Assembly: GCA_000620185.1 (NCBI GenBank)
Contig: KK211088.1
Span: 388,498-452,497 of the forward strand
Direction of reading: 5' to 3'
Origin: Geodermatophilaceae bacterium URHB0062
Lineage (GTDB): Bacteria > Actinomycetota > Actinomycetes > Mycobacteriales > Geodermatophilaceae
DNA: 64,000 bases
The notes beneath the pieces are model-generated. The model did no database searches, was not told the origin of the DNA, and saw nothing but the letters and a program-made list of their open reading frames with translations. Below, one piece after another: positions 16,690 to 27,710 of the stretch (positions are counted from its first letter, which is position 1; every line of letters begins with the position of its first letter). The translations under genes were made by a program, and so were the position numbers.

Positions 16690-18200
16690 ATGGAGGACGA
16701 CGCAGCGACGGGCAGGGCACCCGGCGGACGGATCGCCGGGCTCGGCGGGGGGCTCGTCGGGTTCCTCGTGTTCGTCGAGTTCACCAGCGGCGTCCTCCAG
16801 GGCTACTACATCCCGCTGCTGACCGACATCGCGCGGCACCTGGGCATCCACGACGCCGACGTCAACTGGCTCGAGGCGGCCCAGCTCATGCTGTCGGCGA
16901 TCGTGGTGCCCATCGCCGCCAAGCTGGGCGACCTGCACGGGCACCGCCGCCTGCTGCTGATCACCGCCGCCATCGCCGCCGCGGCCACCGGTGTCCTGGC
17001 GGTCGCGCCGAGCTTTCCCGTGTTCCTCGCGGCCTGGGCGGTGCAGGGCGTCTACGCCTCGTGGCTGCCCCTGCAGGTCGCCCTCGTCCACAACCGGGCG
17101 CGGAACCTCCCGGACCAGGCGGCGCAGACCCGGCGCGCGACGGGCCTCATCGTCGCCGCCCTGCAGCTGGGCGCCATCGTCGGCGCGCTCGGTGGGGGTC
17201 AGGTCGGCAGCGCGCTGGCCGACCGGTTCTGGCTGGTGCTGCTGATCCCGGGGCTCCTCGTGGTCGGCGTGTGCGTCGTCGTGGGCCTGCGGGTGCCCGA
17301 GAGCGAGGACCGCCAGGCGGGCTCGGTCGACGCGACCGGCGCCGCGCTGCTCAGCGTCGTCCTCCTCGTCGTCACCGGCGGCCTGACGTTCGTGCGGATC
17401 AACGGGCCCGGGGCGCTCTGGCCGTGGCTCGTCACCGTCGTGGGTCTGCTGCTCGTCGTCCCGTTCGTCCGGTACGAGCTCGGCCGGACCGACCCGCTGG
17501 TCGACTTCCGCGTGCTGCGCAGCCCGTCGATGTGGCCCGTTCAGCTCACCGCCGGCCTGTTCGGCGTGAGCGTGCTCGGCGCGCAGGGGCCGCTGTCCAC
17601 CTACGCCCGCACCGACCCGGCCGTGTACGGCTACGGGCTCGGGCTGTCGACCAGCGAGGTGTCCATCGTCATCGGCGGCTACGTCGTGTCGATGCTGCTC
17701 GGGGCCGGCCAGTTCTCCCGCATCTCCGCGCGCACGACCCCGCGGACGACGCTCATCGGCGCGGCCACGCTCACCGGCACGGGCTACCTCCTCCTCGTGC
17801 CCTTCCACGCCACACTGGCGCAGGTCCTCGGCTCGATGGTGGTCGCGGGCCTGGGCTCCGGGGCGCTCGTCGCCGCGCTCCCCGCCGCCGCGGCCGCCGC
17901 CGCACCGGCCGGTCGGACCGGCGTGGCCACCGGGCTCACGAACACCACCAAGGTGCTCGGGGGCAGCTTCGCGTCGGCCACCTTCGCGGTCGCCCTCGCC
18001 ACCGGCGCGCCCACCCTGGCCGACGGCAGCGAGGGGACGGCGGGCTCGCTGGGCGGCTACCTGACCGTGTGGACGATCTGCGGGGTCACCGCCCTGGCCG
18101 CGGCCGTCTCGCTGGTCTTCGTCCCCCGCCTGGCCTTCTCCGACGCGCCCAGGGCCGCCGACGTGCGGTCGGTCGCCCCGCGACGGATCCGGCGCTGTGA
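16690..18200 (+). CDS. 14-TM MFS transporter (DHA2-like), probable 3' frameshift
   Basis: About 490 codons encode a 14-helix MFS protein of the drug:H+ antiporter-2 type (AKLGDLHGHRRLLLITAA after helix 2, a long set of hydrophobic helices up to VSLVFVPRLAFSD). The ATG directly follows the arcA TAG. The oddity is the end. In its own frame no stop occurs until 19737, far inside and beyond the peptidase gene. A TGA at 18198-18200, overlapping the peptidase GTG as GTGA, lies one frame away. A one-base loss after the last helix, for example in the C5 run at 18122-18127, would explain this, either as a real mutation or as an assembly error. I give 18200 as the likely original end. Confidence 0.65.
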
Positions 18201-19630
18201 GGCGGCTGCTCGCCGTAGCGGCCGGTGGGGCCGCCGTCACCGCGGTGGCCCGGCGCGTGGCCGGCTTCCGGCCGCTGCCGGTGCACGTGCCGGACCCCGA
18301 CCTCGACGGTCTGGACGCCGACGGCGCCGCCGCCCGGCTGGCCGAGCTGGTCCGCATCCCGACCGTCTCGACGCCCGCCTCCGAGGACCGGGACACCTCT
18401 GCCTTCACGGCCTTCCGCGAGCGGCTGACGCAGCTCTATCCGCAGACCCACCGCGTGCTCGAGCGCGAGGTGCTCGGCGGCGGCGCGCTGCTCTACCGCT
18501 GGCGCAGCGGCAACGACGCGCCGCCGATGGTGCTGATGGCGCACTACGACGTCGTCCCGGTCACCGGGCAGGACTGGACCCGGGACCCGTTCTCCGGGCT
18601 GATCGAGGACGGCTACGTGCACGGCCGCGGCGCGATCGACGACAAGGGCGCGCTGGTGGCGATCCTCGAGGCCGTCGAGTCGCTGGTCGCGGCCGGCGTC
18701 ACCCCGGCCCGCGACGTGTACCTCTCGTTCGGCGACGACGAGGAGGTGTTCGGCGTCGGCGCCCGGCTCGCGGTCGAGACGCTGGGCGAGCGGGGCATCC
18801 GGCCGTGGGCCGTCCTCGACGAGGGCGGCGCGGTCGTCACCGGGGTCTTCCCGGGCGTTCCCGGGCCGGTCGCCGTCGTGGGGTTGGCCGAGAAGGGGGT
18901 GCTGGACGTCGAACTGGTCACCCGCGATCCCGGCGGGCACGCGTCCGCACCGGTGCGGGGCGGGGCGCCGGCGCGGCTGGCCCGGGCCATCCTGCGGATC
19001 GAGGACCACCCCTTCCCGGCCCGCCTGCACGACGTCGTCCTCGCGATGATCGACGCGCTGGGCCGGCACGCGCCCGGCCCGTATCGCGCGCTCTTCGCGC
19101 ACGCGGCCGAGCTGCGTCCGGCGCTCGCCGCGCTCCTGTCGCGGGCGAGCCGCGAGGGGAACGCGCTGGTGCGCACCACGGTCGCGGTGACCCGGCTGGA
19201 GGGCAGCAACGCGCCCAACGTGCTCGCCACCCGTGCCATGGCGCACCTGAACATCCGGATCGAGCTCGGCGAGACCGTGCAGTCGACGGTCGACCGGCTC
19301 CGGCGGGTGGTCGACGACCCGGAGGTCGAGCTGCGGGTCGTCTCCGGGAACGACCCCTCACCCGTCTCGCGGGCCGACAACCAGGCGTTCGCCCTGATCG
19401 CCGACGCAGCCCGGTCGGTGTACCCCGACGCCGCCGTCGCCCCGTACGTGATGGTGCAGGCCAGCGACGCGCGCCATTTCAGCCAGATCTGCGACAGCGT
19501 CTACCGGTTCATGCCCTTCGACCTGAGCAAGGCCGAGCTCGCGGCACTGCACGCGGCCGACGAGCGGATCTCGGTGGCCGCCCTGCACCGCGGCGCCGGC
19601 TTCTACCGGTACCTGATCCGCCACCTCTGA
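18197..19630 (+). CDS. M20-family metallopeptidase (PM20D1/CPS-like)
   Basis: This 477-residue protein is an M20 dizinc amidohydrolase. The N-terminus is hydrophobic (a possible uncleaved anchor). Metal and catalytic motifs are VLMAHYDVVPV, the GRGAIDDKG segment and the acidic pair in FGDDEEVFG. A lid dimerisation domain lies in the middle, followed by VMVQASDARHF near the end, which fits the last metal ligand. It most resembles the carboxypeptidase S/PM20D1 branch, which cleaves or forms N-acyl amino acids. The GTG overlaps the presumed stop of the MFS gene as GTGA. Confidence 0.87.
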   Translation: MRRLLAVAAGGAAVTAVARRVAGFRPLPVHVPDPDLDGLDADGAAARLAELVRIPTVSTPASEDRDTSAFTAFRERLTQLYPQTHRVLEREVLGGGALLYRWRSGNDAPPMVLMAHYDVVPVTGQDWTRDPFSGLIEDGYVHGRGAIDDKGALVAILEAVESLVAAGVTPARDVYLSFGDDEEVFGVGARLAVETLGERGIRPWAVLDEGGAVVTGVFPGVPGPVAVVGLAEKGVLDVELVTRDPGGHASAPVRGGAPARLARAILRIEDHPFPARLHDVVLAMIDALGRHAPGPYRALFAHAAELRPALAALLSRASREGNALVRTTVAVTRLEGSNAPNVLATRAMAHLNIRIELGETVQSTVDRLRRVVDDPEVELRVVSGNDPSPVSRADNQAFALIADAARSVYPDAAVAPYVMVQASDARHFSQICDSVYRFMPFDLSKAELAALHAADERISVAALHRGAGFYRYLIRHL

Positions 19631-19641
19631 GGGCGTCCCCG

Positions 19642-19690
19642 CCGATGCTTGTGCTCTGCTCCGCCCAGCGGAGCAGAGCACAAGCATCGG
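19642..19690. repeat. Perfect 23-bp inverted repeat with 3-base loop
   Basis: 19642-19664 (beginning CCGATGCTTGTGCTC) is the exact reverse complement of 19668-19690, with CCA between. It lies between the convergent M20 peptidase and araA genes and can act as a terminator for both. The perfect match over 23 bp is unusual and suggests a mobile palindromic unit or recent gene conversion. Confidence 0.85.
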
Positions 19691-19733
19691 ACCAGGGGGG
19701 TCCAACGGCTCGAAAGGCCCGGGAGCCGTGGGG

Positions 19734-21263
19734 CTAGATGCCCTGCGCCAGGCGGTGGTAGGCGGCGCTCCACCGGAGTTCCTTGGCCAGCGAACGCCGG
19801 GTCGTGCCGGCATCGATGAGCACGAGCTCGGTGGAGAACACGTCGGCGAGGTCGGTCAGCTCGTCGGCGCCGAGCTGGGTGGTCAGCACCGTGTGGTGCG
19901 GACCGCCGGCGGACAGCCAGCCCTCGGTCGCGGTCGCGAAGTCCGGCCGCGGCTCCCACACCGCGCGGGCCACGGGCAGGTTCGGCAGGGGCTCCGAGGG
20001 CTCGACGACGTCGATCTCGTTGGCCACCCACCGGAACCGGTCGCCGAGGTCGCACCAGCCGACGGTCAGGCCGGGCGCCGGAGCGGCGGTGAACACCAGG
20101 CGCGCGGGGTCCTCGCGGCCACCGATGCCCAATGGGTGCACCTCCACCCGGGGCCGCTCCCCGGCGATGGTCGGGCAGACCTCGAGCATGTGCGCCCCGA
20201 GGATCTTCGGGCGGTCGGAGGCGAGGTCGTAGGTGTAGTCCTCCATGAACGAGGTCCCGCCCGGCAGCCCGGCGCCGGCGACCTTCAGCACGCGGGTCAG
20301 CGCCGAGGTCTTCCAGTCGCCCTCGCCGCCGAAGCCGTAGCCGTCGGCCATGAGCCGCTGCACGGCCAGGCCCGGGAGCTGGCGGAGACCGCCGAGGTCC
20401 TCGAAGTTGGTCGTGAACGCCCCGAAGCCGCCGTCCTCCAGGAACGACCGCAGACCTGCCTCGATGCGGGCCTGGTAGCGGACGGCCTCGTGCTTGCCGC
20501 CGCCCGGTGCCACGTCGGCGTCCCACTCGTAGAGGTCGCCGTACTCCTCGATCAGCGCGTCGACGGCCTTGTCCGGCACGGCATCGACCACCTCGACCAG
20601 GTCGTTGACCCCCCAGGTGTTCACCGACATGCCGAAGCGGATCTCGGCCTCGACCTTGTCGCCCTCCGTCACCGCGACGTTGCGCATGTTGTCGCCGAAC
20701 CGGGCGAGCTTCAGCCCACGCGCGGCAGCGGCACCGGCGGCCGCCCGGGCCCACGACCCGACCCGCGCCCGGACGGCGGGGTTCGAGACGTGCCCGGCCA
20801 CCGTCGTCCGCGGCACCCGCAGGCGGGTGAGCATGAACCCGTACTCGCGGTCGCCGTGCGCGGCCTGGTTGAGGTTCATGAAGTCCATGTCGATGGTCGC
20901 CCACGGGAGGGCGGCGTCGGCCTGGGTGTGCAGGTGCAGCAGCGGCTTGCGCAGCGCGTCGAGCCCGGGAATCCACATCTTGGCCGGCGAGAAGGTGTGC
21001 ATCCAGGTGATAACGCCGAGGCAGGCCGGGTCCTCGTTCGCCTCGCCCATCGCGCGCCGGATCGCCCCGGCGTCCTTGAGGACCGGCTTCCAGACGACGC
21101 GGACCGGCACCTCCCCCGCCTCGTCGAGGGCGGTGGCCACCCGCTGCGACTGCGACGCGACCTGCTGGAGGGTCTCCTCGCCGTACAGCCCCTGGCTGCC
21201 CGTCAGGAACCAGACCTCGGAACCTTCGAATGCCACTGCGTCGACTGCCACGGGGGCGTCCAT
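19734..21263 (-). CDS. araA: L-arabinose isomerase
   Basis: This 509-residue enzyme converts L-arabinose to L-ribulose. Clear blocks are [17 protein letters not shown] near the start, [16 protein letters not shown], the acidic metal ligand regions in the centre, [14 protein letters not shown] and [16 protein letters not shown] 21263 is used; it lies 2 bases after the araD stop. It is the last gene of the minus-strand arabinose operon. Its TAG stop forms a CTAG. Confidence 0.95.
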   Translation of the reverse strand: MDAPVAVDAVAFEGSEVWFLTGSQGLYGEETLQQVASQSQRVATALDEAGEVPVRVVWKPVLKDAGAIRRAMGEANEDPACLGVITWMHTFSPAKMWIPGLDALRKPLLHLHTQADAALPWATIDMDFMNLNQAAHGDREYGFMLTRLRVPRTTVAGHVSNPAVRARVGSWARAAAGAAAARGLKLARFGDNMRNVAVTEGDKVEAEIRFGMSVNTWGVNDLVEVVDAVPDKAVDALIEEYGDLYEWDADVAPGGGKHEAVRYQARIEAGLRSFLEDGGFGAFTTNFEDLGGLRQLPGLAVQRLMADGYGFGGEGDWKTSALTRVLKVAGAGLPGGTSFMEDYTYDLASDRPKILGAHMLEVCPTIAGERPRVEVHPLGIGGREDPARLVFTAAPAPGLTVGWCDLGDRFRWVANEIDVVEPSEPLPNLPVARAVWEPRPDFATATEGWLSAGGPHHTVLTTQLGADELTDLADVFSTELVLIDAGTTRRSLAKELRWSAAYHRLAQGI

Positions 21264-21265
21264 CC

Positions 21266-21940
21266 TCACTGTCCGTAGACGTTCTGGTAGCGGGCGTAGA
21301 GCTTGTCGACGTCCGCCTGGTCGATGGGCAGCGGTTCGCCCAGCTGCCGGGAGAAGTGCACGGTCCGGGCGACGTCCTCGGTCATGACGGCGGCCTTGAC
21401 CGCCGCCTTGCCCGACGGCCCGATCGTGAAGACGCCGTGGTTGCGCATGAGCACCGCCGGCGACCGCGAGCCCGACAGCGTCTCCACGATGCCGCGGCCG
21501 ATCGAGTCGTCGCCGATGAGCGCGAACGGCCCGACCGGGATCGGACCGCCGAACTCGTCGGCCATGGCGGTGAGCACGCACGGGATCTCCTCCGCGCGCG
21601 CGGCCCACGCCGTGGCGTACGGGCTGTGCGTGTGCACCTGGCCGTTGACCTCGGGCATGTGCCGGTAGACGTAGGCGTGCGCGTCGGTGTCGCTCGAGGG
21701 CTTCTTCACCCCGTCGACGGCGTTGCCGTCGAGGTCGCAGACGGTGACGCCCTCCCAGGTCAGCTCGTCGTACTCGACGCCGCTGCCCTTGATGACGAAG
21801 AGGTCCTCGCCCGGCACGCGCTCCGAGACGTTGCCCGACGTCCAGGTCACCAGCTGGTATCGCGTGAGGTAGGAGTGCAGCCGCGCCACGTGCTCGCGCT
21901 GCTCGCGGTGCGTGCCGCGCTCGGTCAGGGTGGCCGTCAT
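21266..21940 (-). CDS. araD: L-ribulose-5-phosphate 4-epimerase
   Basis: This 224-residue class II aldolase-fold enzyme makes D-xylulose 5-phosphate from L-ribulose 5-phosphate, the third step of arabinose catabolism. Motifs are [41 protein letters not shown] with the zinc histidines, and [20 protein letters not shown]. The ATG follows GAGGAGAG and overlaps the araB stop as ATGA, so the two are translationally coupled. Confidence 0.95.
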   Translation of the reverse strand: MTATLTERGTHREQREHVARLHSYLTRYQLVTWTSGNVSERVPGEDLFVIKGSGVEYDELTWEGVTVCDLDGNAVDGVKKPSSDTDAHAYVYRHMPEVNGQVHTHSPYATAWAARAEEIPCVLTAMADEFGGPIPVGPFALIGDDSIGRGIVETLSGSRSPAVLMRNHGVFTIGPSGKAAVKAAVMTEDVARTVHFSRQLGEPLPIDQADVDKLYARYQNVYGQ

Positions 21941-23559
21941 TCGTTCTCTCCTCGCTGCGCGGGGCTCAGGTGGTCCACGGCGGCCCGCTCGACCGGGAGC
22001 GCGGCGACGTACCGCTCCATGAACGCGTCGAAGCCGGCGACGTCGGCCGCATCGGGCTCGACGGTCCGCAGGCTCGCTCCCCGGAAGACCGCGGTGTCCA
22101 GGTAGTCCGCCAGGGTCTGGTCCGGCGTGCGGCCGCCGGCGAAGGCGGCCAGGACGGCGATGCCCCAGGCGCCCCCCTCGCCGGCGATGTCGCCGACGGA
22201 GACCGGGGTGTCGATGGCGGCGGCCAGGAAGCGCTGCGCGACGCCCTCGGTCTTGAACAGGCCGCCGTGGGCGAACATCCGGTCCAGCCGCACGCCCTCG
22301 CTCTTCTGCAGGACGTCCATGCCGATCCGGAGCGTGGCCAGGGACGAGTACAGGTGCGTCCGCATGAACGTGCCGAGGTCGAAGGGGCTGTCCGGGGAGC
22401 GCAGGAAGAGCGGCCGGCCCTCGTGGAGGTCGGTGATCGGCTCCCCGGAGAGGTAGTTGTAGGCCACCATGCCGCCACCGTCGCCGGCGCCGTCGAGCGC
22501 GGCGGTGAACAGCGTCTCGAAGGCCTTCGACGGGGTGACCTCCACGCCCAGCGCGCGGGCGAACTCGGCGAAGAGCCCGACCCAGGCGTTCAGCTCACTG
22601 GCGCCGTTGTTGCAGTGCACCATGGCCACCGGGTCACCGGCGGGCGTGGTCACCAGGTCCAGTTCGCGGTGCACCCGCGAGAGCTCGTGCTCGAGCACGA
22701 CCATGGCGAAGATGCTCGTCCCGGCGGAGACGTTGCCGGTCCGCGGGGCGACCGAGTTGGTGGCGACCATCCCCGTGCCCGCGTCGCCCTCGGGCGGGCA
22801 GAGCGGGATGCCGGCGCGCAGCCGCCCCGTCGGGTCGAGCAGCTTGGCACCCGCCTCGGTGAGCGTCCCCGCCGGCTGACCGGCGACGGCGACGGTGGGC
22901 AGCAGCTCGGCCAGGCTCAGCTCGACCCCGGCCTCGGCGGCCAGCTGGTCGAACCGGGTCAGCATCGGCGCGGAGTACCCGCGGGTGTCGTCATCGATCG
23001 GGAACATGCCGCTGGCATCGCCGATGCCGAGCACCTTCTCGCCGGTGAGCTGCCAGTGCACGTAGCCGGCCAGGGTCGTCAGGTGGTGCACCCGGCCGAC
23101 GTGCTCCTCCCCGTCCAGGATCGCCTGGTACAGGTGCGCGACGCTCCACCGGTGCGGGATGTTGACGCCGAACTCCGCGCTCAGCCGCTCGGTCGCCGGG
23201 CCCGTATTGGTGTTGCGCCAGGTGCGGAACGGCGCGAGCAGCGCACCGTCGGCGTCGAACGCCAGGTAGCCGTGCATCATCGCGGACACGCCCAGGGCGC
23301 CGACCCCGGCCAGCTCGACGCCGTGACGTCGCCGCACGTCGTCGGCCAGGGCCGCGACGCTCTGCTGCACCCCTGACCAGACGGCGTCGAGCGAGTACGT
23401 CCACCGCCGGTCGACGAACTGGTTCTCCCAGTCGTGGGTGCCGACGGCCAGCGGGGCGGAATCCGGGCCGATCAGCACCGCCTTGATGCGGGTCGATCCG
23501 AGCTCGATCCCCACGGCCGTGCGACCGCCGGTGATCGCCGCAGCGGCATCCGTCGTCAT
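21937..23559 (-). CDS. araB: Ribulokinase
   Basis: This 540-residue FGGY-family kinase phosphorylates L-ribulose. The N-terminal ATPase core is plain ([17 protein letters not shown]), as are [36 protein letters not shown] and [22 protein letters not shown] 23559 starts it. It begins 39 bases after the end of the repressor gene, and the intervening DNA carries a LacI-type operator, so araBDA probably has its own regulated promoter besides any read-through from upstream. Confidence 0.94.
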   Translation of the reverse strand: MTTDAAAAITGGRTAVGIELGSTRIKAVLIGPDSAPLAVGTHDWENQFVDRRWTYSLDAVWSGVQQSVAALADDVRRRHGVELAGVGALGVSAMMHGYLAFDADGALLAPFRTWRNTNTGPATERLSAEFGVNIPHRWSVAHLYQAILDGEEHVGRVHHLTTLAGYVHWQLTGEKVLGIGDASGMFPIDDDTRGYSAPMLTRFDQLAAEAGVELSLAELLPTVAVAGQPAGTLTEAGAKLLDPTGRLRAGIPLCPPEGDAGTGMVATNSVAPRTGNVSAGTSIFAMVVLEHELSRVHRELDLVTTPAGDPVAMVHCNNGASELNAWVGLFAEFARALGVEVTPSKAFETLFTAALDGAGDGGGMVAYNYLSGEPITDLHEGRPLFLRSPDSPFDLGTFMRTHLYSSLATLRIGMDVLQKSEGVRLDRMFAHGGLFKTEGVAQRFLAAAIDTPVSVGDIAGEGGAWGIAVLAAFAGGRTPDQTLADYLDTAVFRGASLRTVEPDAADVAGFDAFMERYVAALPVERAAVDHLSPAQRGENE

Positions 23560-23590
23560 GTCAGGAGACCCTTTCGCCGTCCGGAACTGT

Positions 23591-23604
23591 TGTGAGCGTT
23601 AACA
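23591..23604. promoter_or_regulatory. LacI-family operator ahead of araB
   Basis: TGTGAGCGTTAACA is a near-palindrome of the LacI/GalR type with the central CG. It differs at one position from the site at 29004-29017. It overlaps the TAA stop (23599-23601) of the repressor gene itself and ends 32 bases before the araB start. Confidence 0.8.
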
Positions 23605-24672
23605 TCCTGGCCGTTCCAGACCTCGTGCGCCCACACAGGGCGCCGGGGCTGCGGGCGGGCCGGTGCTGGCGCGGACGATGAGCGCCGGCGGAACAGGGTC
23701 GGGATGCAGGTCCGTGCCGGCCAGCCGGGCGAGCACCAGCTGCACCCCGCGGCGGCCGAGCTCGGCGAAGTCCTGCCGCACCGTCGTGAGCGGGGGCGTG
23801 AAGTACGGCGCCTCGGGCAGATCGTCGAAGCCGACGAGGCTGACGTCGCGGGGCACCGACAGCCCCTCCTCGTGCAGCGCGGCCAGCAGCCCGAGGGCCA
23901 TCTGGTCGTTGGCGGTGAACACGGCCGTGACCGGCTCGCCCGCCCGCATCCGGGCGGCCAGGCAGCGGCCGGCCTCGTGCCCGGAGGACGGCGTCCAGTC
24001 GCCCTGCAGCGGCTCGGGCACCGGCGCCCCCACCGCGGCGAGCTCCGCGCGCCACCCGGCGATGCGGGCGCGCGCCTCCTGCGAGTCGGCCGGCCCGGCG
24101 ACGTGGTGCACCGTGCGGTGGCCGAGGTCGAGCAGGTGCCGGGTGGCCAGCCGCGCACCGGTCTCCTGGTCCACGCCGACGGCCGGCCGGTCGTCCCCGC
24201 CGCCCACCTGGACGGCGATCAGCGGCACGGGCGCCTCGAACTGTCGCAGGGCCTCCGCGGCGTCGTCGTACGTGCTCAGCGCCAGGACGGCGTCCACCGA
24301 CTGGGCCACGAAGCGGTCCACGGCCTCGTGGACGGCCACGGCCGTCGCCTCGTCCAGGATCGAGACGCTGAGGGAGTAACCGGCGGCCCGCGCCGCGCTC
24401 TCGAGCCCGAGCATGGTCTGCGCGGGCCCGTACTGGTCGATCTTCACGCTGACCAGCCCGATCGTGCGGGTCGATCCCGTGACGAGGGCACGGGCGGCCA
24501 GGTTGGGCCGGTAGCCCAGCTCGCGGATCGCCCGCTGCACGCGCTCCCGGGTCTGCGGCGCGACGCTGTGATGCCCGTTGATCACCCGGGACACCGTCTG
24601 GTGCGAGACCCCGGCCCGGGCCGCGACGTCCGCCATCACGAGCGGGCGGGCTGTCGCCGCCTCGGGTGGCAC
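23599..24672 (-). CDS. LacI-family transcriptional repressor of the arabinose locus
   Basis: This 357-residue regulator has a LacI helix-turn-helix at about residues 12-34 (MADVAARAGVSHQTVSRVING), the hinge RPNLAARALVTGSTRTIGLV and a periplasmic-binding-protein-like sensor domain (VFTANDQMALGLLAAL, VPRDVSLVGFDDLPEAPYF). L-arabinose or a derivative is the likely inducer, inferred from its place between the transporter and araB. GTG 24672 follows GAGGAGGAG closely; the codons up to the conserved MADVAAR are not conserved. Two matching operators in the locus are its probable targets. Confidence 0.88.
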   Translation of the reverse strand: MPPEAATARPLVMADVAARAGVSHQTVSRVINGHHSVAPQTRERVQRAIRELGYRPNLAARALVTGSTRTIGLVSVKIDQYGPAQTMLGLESAARAAGYSLSVSILDEATAVAVHEAVDRFVAQSVDAVLALSTYDDAAEALRQFEAPVPLIAVQVGGGDDRPAVGVDQETGARLATRHLLDLGHRTVHHVAGPADSQEARARIAGWRAELAAVGAPVPEPLQGDWTPSSGHEAGRCLAARMRAGEPVTAVFTANDQMALGLLAALHEEGLSVPRDVSLVGFDDLPEAPYFTPPLTTVRQDFAELGRRGVQLVLARLAGTDLHPDPVPPALIVRASTGPPAAPAPCVGARGLERPGC

Positions 24673-24704
24673 GACTCCTCCTCGGGCTCGATGGGGCGGG
24701 CCGT

Positions 24705-24737
24705 CGGCGCCGCGGCGGGATCGTGGCCGCGGCGCCG
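24705..24737 (-). terminator. GC-rich hairpin between permease and repressor genes
   Basis: CGGCGCCGCGGC (24705-24716) and GCCGCGGCGCCG (24726-24737) form a perfect 12-bp stem with a 9-base loop. It lies 9 bases after the permease stop and before the repressor's ribosome binding site. It may end or attenuate the transporter transcript. Confidence 0.6.
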
Positions 24738-24746
24738 GACGGGGCG

Positions 24747-25997
24747 TCAGCGCGCAGCGCCGGCGCGGCGCTTGTTGTAGACGTCGAAGGCCACGGCGAG
24801 CAGGAGCACGAGGCCCTTGACGACCGACTGGATCGACTGGTCCACACCCAGGAGCTGCATGCCGTTGCTCATCACGGCCACGAGGAGGCCACCGACCACC
24901 GCACCGACGACCGTGCCGACACCGCCGGTGACGGCCGCGCCGCCGATGAAGCAGGCGGCGATGGCGTCCAGCTCGAACATGTTGCCAGCCCCCGGCTGAG
25001 CGCCGTTCGACCGCGAGGAGAAGATGACCCCCGCGACGCCGGCCAGGAAGCCCATGTTGACGAAGATCCAGAAGTTGACGACCCGGACCTTCACGCCGGA
25101 CAGCTGGGCCGCGGCGAGGTTGCCGCCGATGGCGTAGACCTGGCGACCGAACACGGTCCGCTTGGTCAGGACCCCGTAGGCAAGGATCAGCACGGCCAGG
25201 ATGATCAGCACGATGGGCAGGCCGCGGGCGTGCGCCAGCTGCCAGGCGAACCACATGACCACGGCCGCCACGACGACGACCCGCAGGACGAACAGCGGGA
25301 AGGACTCCACCGGCTGCTGGTAGCGAACGCGGGCGACGCGGGTGCGGTAGGAGCTGAATGCGTACCCGAGCACGGCCAGCGCGAAGATCAGCAGGGTGAA
25401 CGCGTCGTAGCCGTTGCCGCCGAGCAGGCCGTTGAGGAAGCCGGTCGCGACCTTGCCGTAGGCGGGCGGGAAGGGCGACAGGGAGACACTGTGCAGGACC
25501 TCCTGCGCGAGTCCCCGGAACAGCAGCATGCCGGCGAGGGTCACGATGAACGCCGGGATGCCGACGTAGGCGACCCAGAAGCCCTGCCACATGCCGATCA
25601 GCAGCCCGACGGCGAGGGCGGCGAGGATGCCGGCCCACCAGGGCAGGCCCTGCTTGATGACGAGGGTCGCGGACACAGCCCCGGTCAGTGCTACGACCGA
25701 GCCCACCGACAGGTCGATGTGACCGGCGATGATCACGATGACCATGCCGATCGCCAGGATCAGGATGTAGGAGTACTGCAGGACGATGTTGGTGACGTTC
25801 GTCGGGTTCAGCGAGAGCCCGTCCGTGAGGATCGCCACCAGTGCGACGATCACCACGAAGGCGACGTAGATGCCGCTCTGCCGCAGGTTGCGGCTCACCA
25901 GTGCCCGGAGGTCACTCGTGCCGGTGTGCAGGGCGGCGGCGGGCGCGGCCTCGCCGGCCGTCGCACTCTTGTCCAGCTTCGGAGGCGCGGTGGTCAT
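24747..25997 (-). CDS. mmsB: Monosaccharide ABC transporter permease (MmsB/GguB type)
   Basis: This 416-residue protein is the membrane subunit of a CUT2-family sugar importer. It has about ten hydrophobic helices, with the family segments [56 protein letters not shown] and [18 protein letters not shown]. It is longer than RbsC-type permeases, as is usual for MmsB, because of the central region around residues 165-260. Its ATG overlaps the ATPase stop as ATGA. Context points to L-arabinose as a main substrate. Confidence 0.9.
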   Translation of the reverse strand: MTTAPPKLDKSATAGEAAPAAALHTGTSDLRALVSRNLRQSGIYVAFVVIVALVAILTDGLSLNPTNVTNIVLQYSYILILAIGMVIVIIAGHIDLSVGSVVALTGAVSATLVIKQGLPWWAGILAALAVGLLIGMWQGFWVAYVGIPAFIVTLAGMLLFRGLAQEVLHSVSLSPFPPAYGKVATGFLNGLLGGNGYDAFTLLIFALAVLGYAFSSYRTRVARVRYQQPVESFPLFVLRVVVVAAVVMWFAWQLAHARGLPIVLIILAVLILAYGVLTKRTVFGRQVYAIGGNLAAAQLSGVKVRVVNFWIFVNMGFLAGVAGVIFSSRSNGAQPGAGNMFELDAIAACFIGGAAVTGGVGTVVGAVVGGLLVAVMSNGMQLLGVDQSIQSVVKGLVLLLAVAFDVYNKRRAGAAR

Positions 25998-27532
25998 GCG
26001 ACGAGCTCCCTCTCCTTGGTCATGAGCGCCATCAGGTTCTCCTGAGTCGCCTGCTTGACCGGCACCTCACCGGTGATCCGGCCGGCTGACAGCGTGTAGA
26101 TGCGGTCGCAGGTGCCCAGCAGTTCGGGCAGCTCCGACGAGATGATGACGACGGCCTTCCCCGCCGCGACCAGACGGTTCACGATCGTGTAGATCTCGTA
26201 CTTCGCACCCACGTCGATGCCGCGGGTCGGCTCGTCGAGGATCAGCACGTCCGGGTCGGTGAACAACCACTTGGACAGGACGACCTTCTGCTGGTTGCCG
26301 CCGGACAGCTTGCCGACGATGGACATCACGCTGGGCGCCTTGATGTTCATGCCCTTGCGGCTGTCCTCGGCGACCTTGATCTCCTCGTTCCCGTTGACGA
26401 AGCCGCCCTGCGAGAGCTTCCCCAGGGCGGCCGCGGAGATGTTGGTGCGGATGTCCTCGATGAGGTTGAGGCCGTACTTCTTCCGGTCCTCGGTGGCGTA
26501 GGCGATACCGGCGTCGATCGCATCGGCGACGTTCCGGGGCCGCACCTCCTTGCCATGCATGAACAGCCGGCCGCTGATGTTGCGCCCGTACGAGTGGCCG
26601 AAGATGCTCATCGCCAGCTCGGTGCGGCCGGCACCCATGAGGCCCGCGATGCCGACGACCTCACCGGCGCGCACGCTGAAACCGGCGCCGTCGACGACCT
26701 TGCGGTCCTGGCTGGGATGCCAGACGGTCCAGTCCTCGATGCGCATGACCTCGTCGCCCGGGGAGGATTCCCGTGCCGGGTAGAAGCTCTCCAGGTCGCG
26801 GCCGACCATGCCGCGGATGATCCGCTCCTGCGTCACCTCGCCGGCCGACAGGGACAGCGTCTCCACGGTCCTGCCGTCGCGTATGACGGTCACCCGGTCG
26901 GCGATCGCGGTGATCTCGTTCAGCTTGTGCGAGATCATGATCGAGGTGATGCCACGCTCCTTGAGCCTGCGCAGCAGGCCCAGCAGGTGGGACGAGTCGG
27001 TGTCGTTCAGCGCCGCGGTGGGCTCGTCGAGGATCAGCAGGCGCACGTCCTTCGACAGCGCCTTGGCGATCTCGACCAGCTGCTGCTTGCCCACACCCAG
27101 CTGACCCACCGGCGTCACGGGGTTCTCGTCGAGGCCCACCTCGTCCAGCAGCTTCGCCGCCTCGGCGTTCGCGAGGTTCCAGTCGATGAGACCGCCGCGA
27201 CCGCGGCGCTCGTTGCCCAGGAAGAGGTTCTCCGCGATCGAGAGGTAGGGGACGAGCGCGAGCTCCTGATGGATGATCACGATGCCGACGTGCTCACTGT
27301 CGCGGATGCCGCCGAACGAGGCCGGCGCGCCGTCGTAGAGGATCTCGCCGTCGTAGGTGCCGGTGGGGTACACGCCCGACAGGACCTTCATCAGGGTGGA
27401 CTTGCCGGCCCCGTTCTCGCCGCAGATCGCGTGGATCTCGCCACGGCGCACGTCGAGGCTGACGTTCTCCAGCGCCTTCACGCCGGGGAAGGTCTTGGTG
27501 ATGGAGCGCATCTCCAGGATGTTCTCTGCCAT
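25994..27532 (-). CDS. mmsA: Monosaccharide ABC transporter ATP-binding protein (MmsA/GguA type)
   Basis: This 512-residue protein has two ABC domains in tandem. The first has Walker A GENGAGKS (residues 38-45), [15 protein letters not shown] and Walker [12 protein letters not shown]. The second has the family's degenerate Walker [12 protein letters not shown] but intact [15 protein letters not shown] and [13 protein letters not shown]. It powers the CUT2 importer together with the downstream permease and the ChvE-like binding protein. The ATG is used. A gap of 228 bases separates it from the binding-protein gene. Confidence 0.93.
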   Translation of the reverse strand: MAENILEMRSITKTFPGVKALENVSLDVRRGEIHAICGENGAGKSTLMKVLSGVYPTGTYDGEILYDGAPASFGGIRDSEHVGIVIIHQELALVPYLSIAENLFLGNERRGRGGLIDWNLANAEAAKLLDEVGLDENPVTPVGQLGVGKQQLVEIAKALSKDVRLLILDEPTAALNDTDSSHLLGLLRRLKERGITSIMISHKLNEITAIADRVTVIRDGRTVETLSLSAGEVTQERIIRGMVGRDLESFYPARESSPGDEVMRIEDWTVWHPSQDRKVVDGAGFSVRAGEVVGIAGLMGAGRTELAMSIFGHSYGRNISGRLFMHGKEVRPRNVADAIDAGIAYATEDRKKYGLNLIEDIRTNISAAALGKLSQGGFVNGNEEIKVAEDSRKGMNIKAPSVMSIVGKLSGGNQQKVVLSKWLFTDPDVLILDEPTRGIDVGAKYEIYTIVNRLVAAGKAVVIISSELPELLGTCDRIYTLSAGRITGEVPVKQATQENLMALMTKERELVA

Positions 27533-27710
27533 GGATCCGTCGTCCTCGTCGTCGAGTGCGGTGTGCGGCGTTGAAAGTGTGGGCCCTCGGGACCGATCTG
27601 GCGGTCCGAGGTGGCCGGGGCCCGCAGCGGGACGGCGGCTCGGGCCGTCAGCGAGCGGGCGGTCGCACGGGGCGGAGCGGGTGGAGCCGGGTCGTGCGGG
27701 GTGGTGCGGC

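Noticed and set aside
14424-18200. A plus-strand frame of about 1258 codons
   Set aside because: It is a shadow over the SDR (antisense), arginine deiminase and MFS genes. The composition is Arg/Ala/Gly/Pro-rich with no domain.
12883-18408. A minus-strand frame open for 1841 codons
   Set aside because: Only 12883-14331 has protein character; the rest is antisense or out of frame to the SDR, arginine deiminase and MFS genes and is Arg/Gly/Pro-rich, an effect of high GC.
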